64,000 nt of DNA from the NCBI RefSeq assembly GCF_017526105.1, contig NZ_CP071839.1, positions 806,001 through 870,000 of the forward strand, written 5' to 3'. The notes beneath the pieces were generated by a model that was given only the letters and a program-made list of their open reading frames with translations, made no database searches and was not told where the DNA came from. This stretch comes from Streptomyces cyanogenus (GTDB lineage Bacteria; Actinomycetota; Actinomycetes; Streptomycetales; Streptomycetaceae). The first letter of the stretch is position 1, and each line of letters opens with the position of its first letter. Below, piece after piece: positions 1 through 9,487 of the stretch. The position numbers and the translations under genes were made by a program.

Positions 1-306
1 GGGGTCAATCTGTTCCCCACCCAGATCGAGGAGATCGTCCTGCGCACGCCGGGGGTGGCTCCGCACTTCCAGCTGCGGCTCACCCGGGAGGGCCGCCTGG
101 ACGCCCTGACCGTCCGGGCCGAGGCCCGCCCCGACGCGCCGCCGGAGGTGCGGGAGGCGGCGGCCCGGGCCATCGTCGCGGCCGTCAAGGACGGCATCGG
201 CGTGTCGGTCGACGTGGAGATCGTGGAACCGGAGTCGCTGGAGCGGTCGGTGGGCAAGATCCGCCGCATCGTGGACCTGCGGCCGCGGGACGCCGGACAG
301 GGATAG
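1..306 (+). CDS. Phenylacetate-CoA ligase-like protein, C-terminal fragment
   Basis: The window opens inside this reading frame; only the last 101 residues are present. The start GVNLFPTQIEEIV is the hallmark of the C-terminal domain of PaaK-type adenylate-forming ligases, which contain a RGVNxFPxQIE segment before the small mobile domain, and the end carries the VGKIRRIVDLR segment in which the conserved lysine completes the active site. PaaK activates phenylacetate or another aromatic acid with ATP and CoA in the cytoplasm. The substrate cannot be told from this fragment. The next 400 bases hold no clear gene, so it appears to be the last gene of its unit. Confidence 0.85.
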   Translation, partial: GVNLFPTQIEEIVLRTPGVAPHFQLRLTREGRLDALTVRAEARPDAPPEVREAAARAIVAAVKDGIGVSVDVEIVEPESLERSVGKIRRIVDLRPRDAGQG

Positions 307-733
307 CTCCCGCGCCGGAGCAGTGCCGTCCCGGGCGGACGCCGCCACCGTCCCGGACCCCGACCTGGTCAACGGTCTCGGGGAACCACGGAGCAGCCGT
401 TGGCGCTAAGCGCTTGATCTTGGTCGCCTAGCACAGTTGCCCCGGGGTTCGCGGCCTTTCGGCGGAAGATCGTATGAGTGGCTCGGCGCGTGGATACCGT
501 CGCCAGGTACCAGTGGAGTTTCCCCATACAGCTTCCGTCCCACACTGCCCGGCCGCGGGATGTTGCGGCCCCTGCAGCCGCTGAGGAGGATGCGGAGGCC
601 GACATGCAGGGGCGCGGCTGGTTCGCCGGAGCGCACCGGCCGCGGTGTGGTTTCCGCTGGTTTGCTTCGGGAGAAGGAGCCAGATTCGTCCCCTTCCACA
701 CGGTAGGGGGCCTTGAGGTGGAGGGGGATGGTC
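307..733. other. Intergenic stretch without a convincing gene
   Basis: About 430 bases separate the ligase fragment from the Trypco2 gene. Several open frames cross it on both strands but none has a good ribosome-binding site together with recognisable protein sequence, and codon-position GC does not favour one. It probably holds the promoter of the Trypco2/protease-STAND pair. I see no terminator hairpin or clear -35/-10 pair that I would defend. Confidence 0.5.
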
Positions 734-1063
734 ATGGGCGGCGCAAGCAGTTCGGACGAGGAATGGATGGACCTGGCGGACGCGATCACCTTGCTGCGGG
801 ATCAGATCGCCGAGGCCCAGGACCGGATCGCCGCCCCGACGGGGGACGGCGACAAGGGGGTGCTGTTCACGCTGGGGGAGATCACGCTGGATCTCGGTCT
901 GGAGCTGACCGGCACCAAGGGTGTCAACGGCGGGCTGCGCTGGAGCGTGATCAGCCTGGGCGGCAAGAAAGAGACCGGCCACAAGGCCACACACACGGTG
1001 ACGGTGAAACTGACCCCGCACAGGCCCGGTGGGGGCGACATCGACGTCAGCGACGAGGAGTAG
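734..1063 (+). CDS. Trypco2-like small protein (trypsin-co-occurring domain)
   Basis: This 109-residue acidic protein matches the pattern of the Trypco2 domain, a small domain known from comparative genomics to be encoded next to, or fused with, trypsin-like proteases in predicted NTP-dependent conflict systems. An N-terminal helix (DLADAITLLRDQIAEAQDRI) is followed by beta strands with the typical LGEITLDLGLELT and GGLRWSVISLGG segments, then a polar tail. ATG 734 is chosen because GAGGGGG lies 6 bases upstream; ATG 728 is an in-frame alternative. It ends 51 bases before the protease-STAND gene on the same strand, so the two are probably co-transcribed. Its biochemical role is unknown; a partner or substrate of the protease is an inference. 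Confidence 0.75.
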   Translation: MGGASSSDEEWMDLADAITLLRDQIAEAQDRIAAPTGDGDKGVLFTLGEITLDLGLELTGTKGVNGGLRWSVISLGGKKETGHKATHTVTVKLTPHRPGGGDIDVSDEE

Positions 1064-1114
1064 GCCCGGGCGGCCTGCGCACGCACGTCACAGAGCAAGT
1101 AGTGGGGGGCTGCT

Positions 1115-4100
1115 GTGGAGTTCGACCGCCGGGTGCAGATCCGGGTGGAGCGCCTGAAGGACGGCAGGAAGAGCACGGGCTTCGGAACGGGGTACCTGGT
1201 CGCGCCGCGTCTGGTGCTGACCGCCGCCCACGTCCTGGACGACATCGATCCCACGGCCGTGGATCCGGTACGGGTATGCCCGCCTGATGCCGGCGAGGAG
1301 CAGTTCTGTGCGACCGTGCGCTGGCAGCGCAAGGACCCGGTCGTCGACGCCGCGCTGATCGAGGTCACCGACGGCCAGGGCTGGCAGGTGCCGCAGTCCC
1401 TCGGTGATCTGCTGGCCCGGCCGCCCCAGCGGTACGGTCTGCTCATCGGGAATCGGCCGCACCCGGTCACCGCGACCGGTTTCCCCCGCTCGCAGAAGGA
1501 CGCCGAGGACGGCCGGCGTCTGGACGAGCAGCTGAGCGGCCACATCGCCCCCGGCACCGGCGCCCTCGCCGGCCGTTATGAGATCACCAGCACCGGACCC
1601 ACCCTCGCCGCCGCCATGGGGGCAGGCAGCGCCTGGTCGGGCATCTCGGGGGCCGCCGTCCTGGCCGACGACGGTCTCGGCGGGGACCTGCTGTGCGGCG
1701 TGGTGCGTCGTGACCGGCAGGCCAGCGGCGGCAGCCGCCTGACCGCCACCTGCGCGTCCCACCTCCTGGCCGACGACGCCTTCCGCGCGCTGCTGACCGA
1801 ACACACCGGGTGGGAGCCGGTCCTGGAACCGGTGGAAGCAGCCGGCCTGCTCACTCCAGCGGCCTTCGACCGCGACCTGGACTCCCCCGCCGCACTGCTG
1901 CGCGCGGACGCCGAGGCCGTCGCCTTCCACGGCCGCGCGCATGAACTCGACGACCTGCGCGCCTGGTGCGAAACCCAACCCGACGCCCTCGCGATCCGTG
2001 TCATCACCGGGCCCGGCGGACAGGGCAAGACCCGCCTCGCCCGCCGCCTCACCGACCTTTTCAGCCACCAGGGCTGGGTCACCGGACACCTGCGCCCGGA
2101 CCTCACCGACTACGACACGCCACCCGACTTCACCCCCCTGAACACCGCCCTGCCCCTCCTGCTCGTCGTCGACTACGCCGAGACCCGCCCCCGCCTGCTG
2201 CGTCGCCTGATCACCCACCTGCACCGCTCCCGCCACCGCGTGCGGCTGCTGCTGCTCGCCCGCGCCGACGGCGAATGGCGCACCGATCCGCTCAGCGCCG
2301 CCCCCGCCGTGCGCAGACTGCTCGCCGCGGCACCCGTCACCGGGCTCAACCCGCTCATCCCCCGCAGCCGGCCCGCCACAGACCGCCACACCGCCTTCAC
2401 CCGCGCGGCCCGCGACCTCGCCCGCCTGCTGCCCCGTGTCCCCAGCGTCCCCGCACACGACTGGGCAGCCCTGGCCGCGGCCCTCCAGCCTCCCGAGGAC
2501 CTGAGCCATCCCCGCTACGACAACACCCTCACCCTGCAACTGACCGCCCTGGTCACCCTCCTGCAGCACGGCCCCAGACCCGCCGACACACCCCCCGGCA
2601 CCCCGGCCGAGGAAATCCTGTTGGAGCACGAAGGACGATTCTGGGAGGACAGCGCCGAAGCCCCTGCCTTCAAACTGAACCTGCCCACCACCACGCTTGC
2701 CGCCACGGTCGCCGTCGCCGCTCTGTGCGGAGCCACCACCGTCGACGCGGCCACCCACGCCCTCGGCACGCTCCCTGACTTTCCCGCCGACAAAGCGCCT
2801 CGCACCGCGGCCTGGCTGGCGAGCCTGTACCCGGCCGATCCCGACCGCTACTGGGGCTCCCTTCAACCCGACCGCATCGCCGAATACCACGCCTCACAAA
2901 CCCTCACCCACGACCGCATCCAGCTACCTGCCCTGCTCGCCGCAGCCACACCCGAACAGCAAGCACAGCTCGTCACCGTCCTGGCCCGCGCAGTTATCGC
3001 CCACTACAACGCCAACCGCACCACCGACAGCGAACGCGTCCTGCACACCCTGGACACAGCCCTGGACACCACGGTCCTCGCCTACCAAGCCGTCCGGTCC
3101 GCCACCGCCGCACTTCCCTACCCATCCCGCATCCTCGCCCCCCTCGCCCTGCGGCTGGCCGGCGCCCTCGCCCAGGCCAACCATCGACTGGCACAAGACA
3201 ATCCGGCCGCCTACGAACCCGAACTCGCTCGCTCGCTGTCCAATCTCAGCATCCGGCTGGCGGAGGTGGGCAGGCGGAGTGAGGCACTGACCGCCGCCGA
3301 GGATGCGGTGGAGATCCGGCGTCGGCTCGCGGCCGACAACCCGCCCGCCTACGAACCCGACCTCGCCGCCTCACTGTCCAACCTCGGCAACCGGCTGGCT
3401 ACGGCGGGCAGACGGAGCGAGGCCCTCACCGCCGAGCAGAATGCCGTGGAGATCCGGCGTCGGCTCGCGGCCGACAACCCGGCCGCCTACGAACCCGACC
3501 TCGCCGCCTCACTGTCCAACCTCGGCATCCAGCTGGCGGAGGCGGGCAGACGGAGCGAGGCCCTCACCGCCGCCGAGGATGCGGTGCAGATCTACCGTCG
3601 GCTCGCGGCCGACAACCCGCCCGCCTACGAACCCGACCTCGCCGCCTCACTGACCAACCTCGGCATCCAGCTGGCGGAGGCGGGCAGACGGAGCGAGGCC
3701 CTCACCGCCGCCGAGGATGCGGTGCAGATCTACCGTCGGCTCGCGGCCGACAACCCGGCCGCCTACGAACCCGACCTCGCCACCTCGCTGTCCAACCTCG
3801 GCAACCGGCTGGCGGAGGCGGGCAGACGGAGCGAGGCCCTCACCGCCGCCGAGGATGCGGTGCAGATCTACCGTCGGCTCGCGGCCGACAACCCGGCCGC
3901 CTACGAACCCGACCTCGCCGCCTCGCTGTCCAACCTCGGCATCCGGCTGGCGGAGGCGGGCAGACGGAGTGAGGCCCTCACCGCTGAGCAGGATGCGGTG
4001 GAGGTCTACCGTCGGCTCGCGGCCGACAACCCGGCCGCCTACGAGCCCGTCCTCGCCGCCTCGCTGTCCAACCTCGGCATCCGGCTGGCTACGGCGGGCA

Positions 4101-4996
4101 GACGGAGTGAGGCACTGACTGCCACTGAGGATGCGGTGGAGGTCTACCGTCGGCTCGCGGCCGACAACCCGGCCGCCTACGAGCCCGTCCTCGCCGCCTC
4201 GCTGTCCAACCTCGGCATCCGGCTGGCTACGGCGGGCAGACGGAGTGAGGCACTGACTGCCACTGAGGATGCGGTGGAGATCCGGCGTCGGCTCGCGGCC
4301 GACAACCCGGCCGCCTACGAACCCGACCTCGCCACCTCGCTGTCCAACCTCGGCAACCGGCTGGCGGAGGCGGGCAGACGGAGCGAGGCCCTCACCGCTG
4401 AGCAGAATGCGGTGGAGATCCGGCGTCGGCTCGCAGCCGACAACCCGGCCGCCTACGAACCCGACCTCGCCACCTCGCTGTCCAACCTCGGCAACCGGCT
4501 GGCTACGGCGGGCAGACGGAGTGAGGCACTGACTGCCACTGAGGATGCGGTGGAGATCCGGCGTCGGCTCGCAGCCGACAACCCGGCCGCCTACGAACCC
4601 GACCTCGCCACCTCGCTGTCCAACCTCGGGATCCAGCTGGCGGAGGCGGGCAGACGGAGCGAGGCCCTCACCGCCGAGCAGAATGCTGTGGAGATCCGGC
4701 GTCGGCTCGCGGCCGACAACCCGCCCGCCTACGAACCCGAACTCGCCACCTCGCTTTCTGTCCTTGCCATCCTTCTGGCAGAGGGAGGTGATCTTCCCGC
4801 GGCCCTACGCTTGACTGGGGAGGCTGTGGATCTATACCGCAGTCACATTGGAACGATGCCCTCCGTGCTTCCGCAAGTTCACGCCGTGCTGGGCCTGCAG
4901 GCGGATGTGCTTGAGGGACTCGGGCGTCAAGGGGAGGCGGAGCAAGTACGCCGCTGGATCAGGGACAATCCACTCCCACGCGATTCTCACAGTTGA
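1115..4996 (+). CDS. Trypsin-like protease - STAND NTPase - TPR repeat protein
   Basis: A 1293-residue three-part protein starting at GTG. Residues 1-230 form a trypsin-like protease with a complete triad: His39 in LTAAHV, Asp78 in VVDAALIEV and Ser178 in SGISGAAV. Residues 270-600 form a P-loop NTPase of STAND/AP-ATPase type, with Walker A GPGGQGKT (Lys305) and a Walker B-like LLLVVDYAE near residue 350. From residue 691 there are twelve 46-residue TPR-like units, eleven nearly identical, then a degenerate cap. Such proteins are thought to sense an invader or stress signal through the repeats, oligomerise with NTP and release an effector, here a protease. The Trypco2 gene lies just upstream. 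There is no signal peptide. The domain reading is firm; the defence role is inferred. Confidence 0.88.
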   Translation: MEFDRRVQIRVERLKDGRKSTGFGTGYLVAPRLVLTAAHVLDDIDPTAVDPVRVCPPDAGEEQFCATVRWQRKDPVVDAALIEVTDGQGWQVPQSLGDLLARPPQRYGLLIGNRPHPVTATGFPRSQKDAEDGRRLDEQLSGHIAPGTGALAGRYEITSTGPTLAAAMGAGSAWSGISGAAVLADDGLGGDLLCGVVRRDRQASGGSRLTATCASHLLADDAFRALLTEHTGWEPVLEPVEAAGLLTPAAFDRDLDSPAALLRADAEAVAFHGRAHELDDLRAWCETQPDALAIRVITGPGGQGKTRLARRLTDLFSHQGWVTGHLRPDLTDYDTPPDFTPLNTALPLLLVVDYAETRPRLLRRLITHLHRSRHRVRLLLLARADGEWRTDPLSAAPAVRRLLAAAPVTGLNPLIPRSRPATDRHTAFTRAARDLARLLPRVPSVPAHDWAALAAALQPPEDLSHPRYDNTLTLQLTALVTLLQHGPRPADTPPGTPAEEILLEHEGRFWEDSAEAPAFKLNLPTTTLAATVAVAALCGATTVDAATHALGTLPDFPADKAPRTAAWLASLYPADPDRYWGSLQPDRIAEYHASQTLTHDRIQLPALLAAATPEQQAQLVTVLARAVIAHYNANRTTDSERVLHTLDTALDTTVLAYQAVRSATAALPYPSRILAPLALRLAGALAQANHRLAQDNPAAYEPELARSLSNLSIRLAEVGRRSEALTAAEDAVEIRRRLAADNPPAYEPDLAASLSNLGNRLATAGRRSEALTAEQNAVEIRRRLAADNPAAYEPDLAASLSNLGIQLAEAGRRSEALTAAEDAVQIYRRLAADNPPAYEPDLAASLTNLGIQLAEAGRRSEALTAAEDAVQIYRRLAADNPAAYEPDLATSLSNLGNRLAEAGRRSEALTAAEDAVQIYRRLAADNPAAYEPDLAASLSNLGIRLAEAGRRSEALTAEQDAVEVYRRLAADNPAAYEPVLAASLSNLGIRLATAGRRSEALTATEDAVEVYRRLAADNPAAYEPVLAASLSNLGIRLATAGRRSEALTATEDAVEIRRRLAADNPAAYEPDLATSLSNLGNRLAEAGRRSEALTAEQNAVEIRRRLAADNPAAYEPDLATSLSNLGNRLATAGRRSEALTATEDAVEIRRRLAADNPAAYEPDLATSLSNLGIQLAEAGRRSEALTAEQNAVEIRRRLAADNPPAYEPELATSLSVLAILLAEGGDLPAALRLTGEAVDLYRSHIGTMPSVLPQVHAVLGLQADVLEGLGRQGEAEQVRRWIRDNPLPRDSHS
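3185..4840 (+). repeat. Twelve 138-bp tandem repeats coding TPR-like units
   Basis: Units of 138 bases (46 codons) follow one another in frame from position 3185. Units 2 to 11 differ from each other by only a few bases; variation is concentrated at a few codons (for example AAEDAVQIYR, AEQNAVEIRR and TEDAVEVYR). The first and last units are more diverged. Near-identity at DNA level suggests recent expansion or gene conversion, so repeat number probably differs between strains. Confidence 0.95.
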
Positions 4997-5074
4997 CCGT
5001 TCGAGAGAGATCAGAACCGGAGTCGCCGCTACCGCTAACCACGGTTCCGTTGTCCCCCAAGGCCGGTGGGCCCG

Positions 5075-5291
5075 ATGGAGGCCGCCATCGCCGACCCGGC
5101 CGAGGTGGGTGTGTCCGTGAGCCACATTCAGGCGAGGGCCAGGCCGGCGCAGTCGACCGTGTATGGCCTACATGGCGGAACTCCAGCGCGCCGGCCTGGT
5201 CCGCGCGACCCGGGCCGGCAAGTGGACCCACTACAAGCGGGACGAGCAGCGCATCGCCGCCCTCGTCGCGGAACTTGGACAGACGTTTTAG
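5075..5291 (+). pseudogene. ArsR-type winged-helix regulator remnant (frameshifted)
   Basis: Two fragments in different frames together resemble the end of an ArsR-family DNA-binding domain. The first (from about 5090, through SVSHIQARARPAQSTV) looks like the recognition-helix region; the second, in another frame from 5172 to the stop at 5291, reads MAELQRAGLVRATRAGKWTHY followed by KRDEQRIAAL, typical of the helix and beta-wing of ArsR proteins. The break lies near 5160. There is no good start or ribosome-binding site. I read it as a decayed regulator; a sequencing error is the alternative. Confidence 0.5.
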
Positions 5292-5460
5292 GGCGGCGTC
5301 GGAAGAACTCGGCCCTCGGGCGGACGCCGCCCGCCGCGGAAAGAACGGCACCGGCCGCCGTTCGAGACGGTCGCCGGCGGGCGGGCGCAGCATGGACCGG
5401 CCGTGCAGTCGGGCTCGCGGAGCTGCGGCGGTGGGCGTCGGTCCGGTTGGGCGGCGAGTG

Positions 5461-6957
5461 CTAGCCGCCGAACCGGTCGCGCAGCTCGCGCTTGAGAATC
5501 TTGCCGCTGGCGTTGCGGGGCAACTCGCTCACGAACAGCACCCGTTTGGGTGCCTTGAACGGCGCGAGCCGCTCCTTCACGTGCGCGATGAGCTGATCCT
5601 CCGTCACCTCGCCGCGCGGGACGACGACCGCGGTGACGGCCTCGATCCACCGCTCGTCGGGCAGGCCGATCACCGCGGCCTCCGCGACCGCCTCATGGGT
5701 GTACAGGGCGTCCTCGACCTGGCGTGAAGCCACCAGTACCCCACCGGAGTTGATGACGTCCTTCACCCGGTCCACGATGGTGAAGTAGCCCTCGGCGTCC
5801 CGCACGGCCAGGTCCCCGGAGCGGAACCAGCCGTCGCGGAAGGCCTCGGCGGTCTCTTCGGGCTTGTCCCAGTAACCCTCGCACAACTGCGGTGAGCGGT
5901 AGACGATCTCGCCGGGCGTGCCGGCGGGGACCTCCTTGCCGTCCTCGTCGACCACCCGGGCGTCGACGAACAGCACGGGTCGCCCGCAGGAGTCCATCCG
6001 GCCCTCGTGCTCGTCGGGTGCCAGGACGGTGGCCAGCGGGCCGATCTCGCTCTGCCCGAAACAGTTGTAGAAGCCGAGCCGCGGCAGCCGCTCGCGCAGG
6101 CGCTCCAGGACCGGCACCGGCATGACCGAGGCGCCGTAGTAGGCCTTGCGCAGCCCGGACAGGTCCCGGGTCGCGAAGTCGGGGCGGCCCGCCAGGCCGA
6201 TCCAGACCGTCGGCGGAGCGAACAGGCTGTCCACGCGCCCGGCCTCGATCAGGTCGAGGAGCCGGTCGCCGTCGGGCCCGTCGAGGATGAGGTTGGTGGC
6301 GCCGACCGCCAGGTAGGGCAGCAGGAACACGTGCAGCTGCGCCGAGTGGTACAGCGGCAGGGAGTGTGCGGGGCGGTCGCCGGCGCTCAGATCGAGGGCG
6401 GTGATCGCGCTGAGGTACTCGTGCACCAGGGCGCGGTGCGTCATCATCGCGCCCTTGGGGAGCGCTGTGGTGCCCGAGGTGTAGAGCAGCTGCACCAGGT
6501 CCTCGGTGCGCGGTTCGGGACCGTCGTACGCGGGTGCCGTCGCGAGCCGGGCCAGCAGCGAGTCCTCGGCGTCGCGCAGCGGCAGCGTGCGGACTCCCTC
6601 GGGGAGCCGGTCCGCGAGGGCGGGGTCGGCGAGGACCAGGGAGCTGCCGGACTGGCCGACGACGTACGCGAGGTCGTCGCCGGTCAGGTTCTGGTTGACC
6701 GGCACGTGCACGAGGCCGGCACGGGCGCACGCCAGGAAGCCGATCAGATAGGCGTCCGAGTTGTGGCCGTAGGAGGCGACCCGGTCGCCGACGGTGAGGC
6801 CCTGGCCCAGCAGGACGCTCGCCGCGCGGGAGACGGCCTCGTCCAGTTCCTCGTACGTCCAGGCGCGTTCGCCGTACTCGACCGCGGTCCGCGCCGGGGT
6901 GCGCCGGGCGCTGCGCCGCAGCACCCCGTCAACCGTGCTGCCCTGTCCCTGCGTCAT
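5461..6957 (-). CDS. Acyl-CoA synthetase (AMP-binding, FadD-like)
   Basis: A 498-residue ANL-superfamily ligase that would activate a carboxylic acid to its acyl-adenylate and then its CoA thioester in the cytoplasm. It carries the phosphate-binding loop YTSGTTALPKGAMMTH, the FNCFGQSEIGP-like A5 segment, SGDLAV of motif A7, and the C-terminal catalytic lysine in RNASGKILKRELR. Length is normal for medium/long-chain ligases. ATG 6957 has a GAGGATC purine site upstream. It is divergent from the penicillin-acylase-family gene, with about 110 bases between starts. The substrate is unknown; a fatty or aromatic acid is possible. Confidence 0.88.
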   Translation of the reverse strand: MTQGQGSTVDGVLRRSARRTPARTAVEYGERAWTYEELDEAVSRAASVLLGQGLTVGDRVASYGHNSDAYLIGFLACARAGLVHVPVNQNLTGDDLAYVVGQSGSSLVLADPALADRLPEGVRTLPLRDAEDSLLARLATAPAYDGPEPRTEDLVQLLYTSGTTALPKGAMMTHRALVHEYLSAITALDLSAGDRPAHSLPLYHSAQLHVFLLPYLAVGATNLILDGPDGDRLLDLIEAGRVDSLFAPPTVWIGLAGRPDFATRDLSGLRKAYYGASVMPVPVLERLRERLPRLGFYNCFGQSEIGPLATVLAPDEHEGRMDSCGRPVLFVDARVVDEDGKEVPAGTPGEIVYRSPQLCEGYWDKPEETAEAFRDGWFRSGDLAVRDAEGYFTIVDRVKDVINSGGVLVASRQVEDALYTHEAVAEAAVIGLPDERWIEAVTAVVVPRGEVTEDQLIAHVKERLAPFKAPKRVLFVSELPRNASGKILKRELRDRFGG

Positions 6958-7067
6958 GACTCATGATCCTCGGTCCGTCACCGGGGCAGGTCAAGCACCC
7001 GGGAGCCTCGACACACATCGGTTGTTACTCAACCGCTCCTTCCCTCAATGAAGTTGGGAGGCACGAC

Positions 7068-9485
7068 TTGCGCATCCGCTTCAGACGACTGGCCGTCGCG
7101 GCCGTCGCCCTGCTCACCGCCTCGGCCGCGCTGCCGGCCGCCGCGACCGAGCGGCCGAGCCGCCAGGAACATCCCTCGGACGGCGGTCTGTCGGCCGTCA
7201 TCCGCTACACCGAGTACGGCATTCCGCACATCCGCGCCAGGAGCTACGCCGACCTCGGTTTCGGCACCGGCTGGGCGCAGGCCGCCGACCAGGTGTGCGT
7301 CCTCGCCGACGGCTTCGTGACCGTGCGCGGCGAACGCTCGCGGTTCTTCGGCCCGCACGCGGCGCCCGACGGCTCGCTGTCCTCGGCGGGCGACAACCTC
7401 TCCAGCGATCTGTACTTCCGGGGCGTCCGGGAGGCGGGCACCGTGGAGAAGCTGCTCGCCGAGCCGGCTCCGCTGGGCCCGAGCCGGCAGATCAAGGACC
7501 TGATGCGGGGCTACGCGGCGGGGTACGACGCCTGGCTGCGGCAGCACCGCACCACCGACCCGGCCTGCAAGGGCGCCGCCTGGGTGCGCCCGGTCGGCAC
7601 CGTGGACGTGGCCGCCCGCTTCTACGCGCTCGCCGTGATCGGCGGCCAGGGCGACGCCGTGGACGGCATCACGGGGGCCCAGCCGCCCACCGCCGCCACC
7701 ACCCGGGCCCGCGGCGCCGGGCCCGCGCCGGACGCCCAGGCTCTGATACGGGCTCTGCGGAAGCGGGCCGCCGGCGCGGACATGGGGTCGAACGCGGTCG
7801 CCTTCGCCGGCGGCACCACGGCCGACGGCCGCGGCCTGCTGCTGGGCAACCCGCACTACCCATGGCAGGGCGGACGCCGGTTCTGGCAGGTGCAGCAGAC
7901 CATCCCGGGCGAGCTGGACGTCGCCGGCGCCGCGCTGCTCGGCGAGCCCACCGTCGCCATCGGCTACAACGCACGGGTGGCGTGGAGCCACACCGTCTCC
8001 ACCGGTGTGCCGTTCAACCTGACGCAGCTGACGCTGGATCCGGCCGACCCGACCGTCTACCTGGTCGACGGCCGGCCGGTGCGGATGACGCGGCGGACCG
8101 TGACCGTCGCGGTCAAGGACGGCCCGCCGGTGACCCGCACCCAGTGGTGGACCCGGTACGGCCCGGTCGTCGCCTCCGGCGACGGCGACCTCCCACTGCC
8201 GTGGACCGCCACGACGGCGTTCGCGCTGAACGACCCCAACGCCGCGAACATGCGGTTCGCCGACACCTCGCTCGCCTTCGGAAAGGCACGCGACACGGCG
8301 GGCGTCCTGGATTCCCTCACCCGGCACCAGGGCCTGCCCTGGGTGAACACGATCGCCGCGGACTCCGCCGGGCACTCGCTGTTCACCCAGTCGCAGGTGC
8401 TGCCCCGGATCACCGACGACCTGGCGGGGCGCTGCTCCACGGATCTCGGCAGGGACACCTACCCGGCGGCGGGGCTCGCGGTCCTCGACGGCTCCCGCGG
8501 TTCCTGCGCCCTCGGCCGCGACGCCGACGCCGTGCAGCCGGGCGTGTTCGGGCCCGCCCGCATGCCGACGCTGAAGGACGCGCCGTACGCGGAGAACTCC
8601 AACGACAGCGCCTGGCTGGCCAATGCCGACCGGCCGCTCACCGGGTACGAACGGATCTTCGGCGCCGTCGGCACCCCGCGCTCGCCGCGCACCCGGGGCG
8701 CGCTCGACGCCGTGGCGGCGATGGCGCAGCGGGGCGGTCTGACCGTACGGGACCTGCAGCGGCAGCAGTTCGCGAACCGGGTGACCGTGGGCGCTCTGGC
8801 GGCCGAGGACACGGCACGGGCCTGCGCCGCGCTGCCCGGCGGTGTCGCCAGGAACAAGGACGGCAAGGAGGTCGACGTCTCCGCGGCGTGCCCGGTGCTC
8901 GCGGCGTGGGACCGCACCGTCGGCACCGGCAGCCGGGGAGCGCTGCTCTTCGACCGCTTCTGGCGGCGGATCGGCGCGCTGGTGCCGAACGCCCGGGGGT
9001 GGAAGGTGCCGTTCTCGGCGGCGGACCCGGTGCACACCCCGAACACGCTCGACACCGGTGCGCCGGGCTTCGCCACGGCCCTCGCGGACGCGGTGACCGA
9101 GTTGCGGACGGCCGCCATCCCGCTCGACTCCCCGCTCGGTGAGCACCAGTTCGTCGTGCGGAACGGCCGGCGGATGCCGGTTCCGGGCGGCACGGAGGCG
9201 CTGGGCGTGTGGAACAAGGTCCAGCCGCTGTGGGACCCGGCGCACGGCGGGTACACGGAGGTGGTGATGGGGTCCAGCCACATCCAGGCGGTCGGCTGGA
9301 ACGGCAGCGGCTGCCCGGTGGCGCGGACGCTGCTGACCTACTCCCAGTCCTCGAACCCCCACTCGCCGCACTACAGCGACCAGACCCGGTTGTTCTCCCG
9401 CCAGCGGTGGGTGACCCCGCGCTTCTGCGAGAAGGACATCCTGTCCTCTCCCGCGCTCAAGGTCGTCCACGTGCGCGAACGCTGA
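7068..9485 (+). CDS. Secreted penicillin-acylase-family (Ntn) amidase
   Basis: An 805-residue precursor of the N-terminal-nucleophile hydrolase family that includes penicillin G acylase, the acyl-homoserine-lactone acylase PvdQ and aculeacin A acylase; these cleave amide-linked acyl chains. TTG 7068 is chosen because GGAGG lies 6 bases upstream and the following residues form a signal peptide (RIRFRRLAVAAVALLTASAA). The nucleophile after autoproteolysis should be Ser241, in DMGSNAVAF, giving an alpha chain before it and a large beta chain after. The beta chain keeps GNPHYPW, WSHTVSTG and the late NPHSPHYSDQT segment of the family. The product is probably extracellular. Whether it acts on lactones, lipopeptides or other amides cannot be told. 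Confidence 0.88.
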   Translation: MRIRFRRLAVAAVALLTASAALPAAATERPSRQEHPSDGGLSAVIRYTEYGIPHIRARSYADLGFGTGWAQAADQVCVLADGFVTVRGERSRFFGPHAAPDGSLSSAGDNLSSDLYFRGVREAGTVEKLLAEPAPLGPSRQIKDLMRGYAAGYDAWLRQHRTTDPACKGAAWVRPVGTVDVAARFYALAVIGGQGDAVDGITGAQPPTAATTRARGAGPAPDAQALIRALRKRAAGADMGSNAVAFAGGTTADGRGLLLGNPHYPWQGGRRFWQVQQTIPGELDVAGAALLGEPTVAIGYNARVAWSHTVSTGVPFNLTQLTLDPADPTVYLVDGRPVRMTRRTVTVAVKDGPPVTRTQWWTRYGPVVASGDGDLPLPWTATTAFALNDPNAANMRFADTSLAFGKARDTAGVLDSLTRHQGLPWVNTIAADSAGHSLFTQSQVLPRITDDLAGRCSTDLGRDTYPAAGLAVLDGSRGSCALGRDADAVQPGVFGPARMPTLKDAPYAENSNDSAWLANADRPLTGYERIFGAVGTPRSPRTRGALDAVAAMAQRGGLTVRDLQRQQFANRVTVGALAAEDTARACAALPGGVARNKDGKEVDVSAACPVLAAWDRTVGTGSRGALLFDRFWRRIGALVPNARGWKVPFSAADPVHTPNTLDTGAPGFATALADAVTELRTAAIPLDSPLGEHQFVVRNGRRMPVPGGTEALGVWNKVQPLWDPAHGGYTEVVMGSSHIQAVGWNGSGCPVARTLLTYSQSSNPHSPHYSDQTRLFSRQRWVTPRFCEKDILSSPALKVVHVRER

Positions 9486-9487
9486 GG

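Noticed and set aside
3185..4840. The 138-bp array considered as a CRISPR or mobile repeat
   Set aside because: Units are contiguous without spacers, are multiples of three and encode TPR-like units in frame with the protein.
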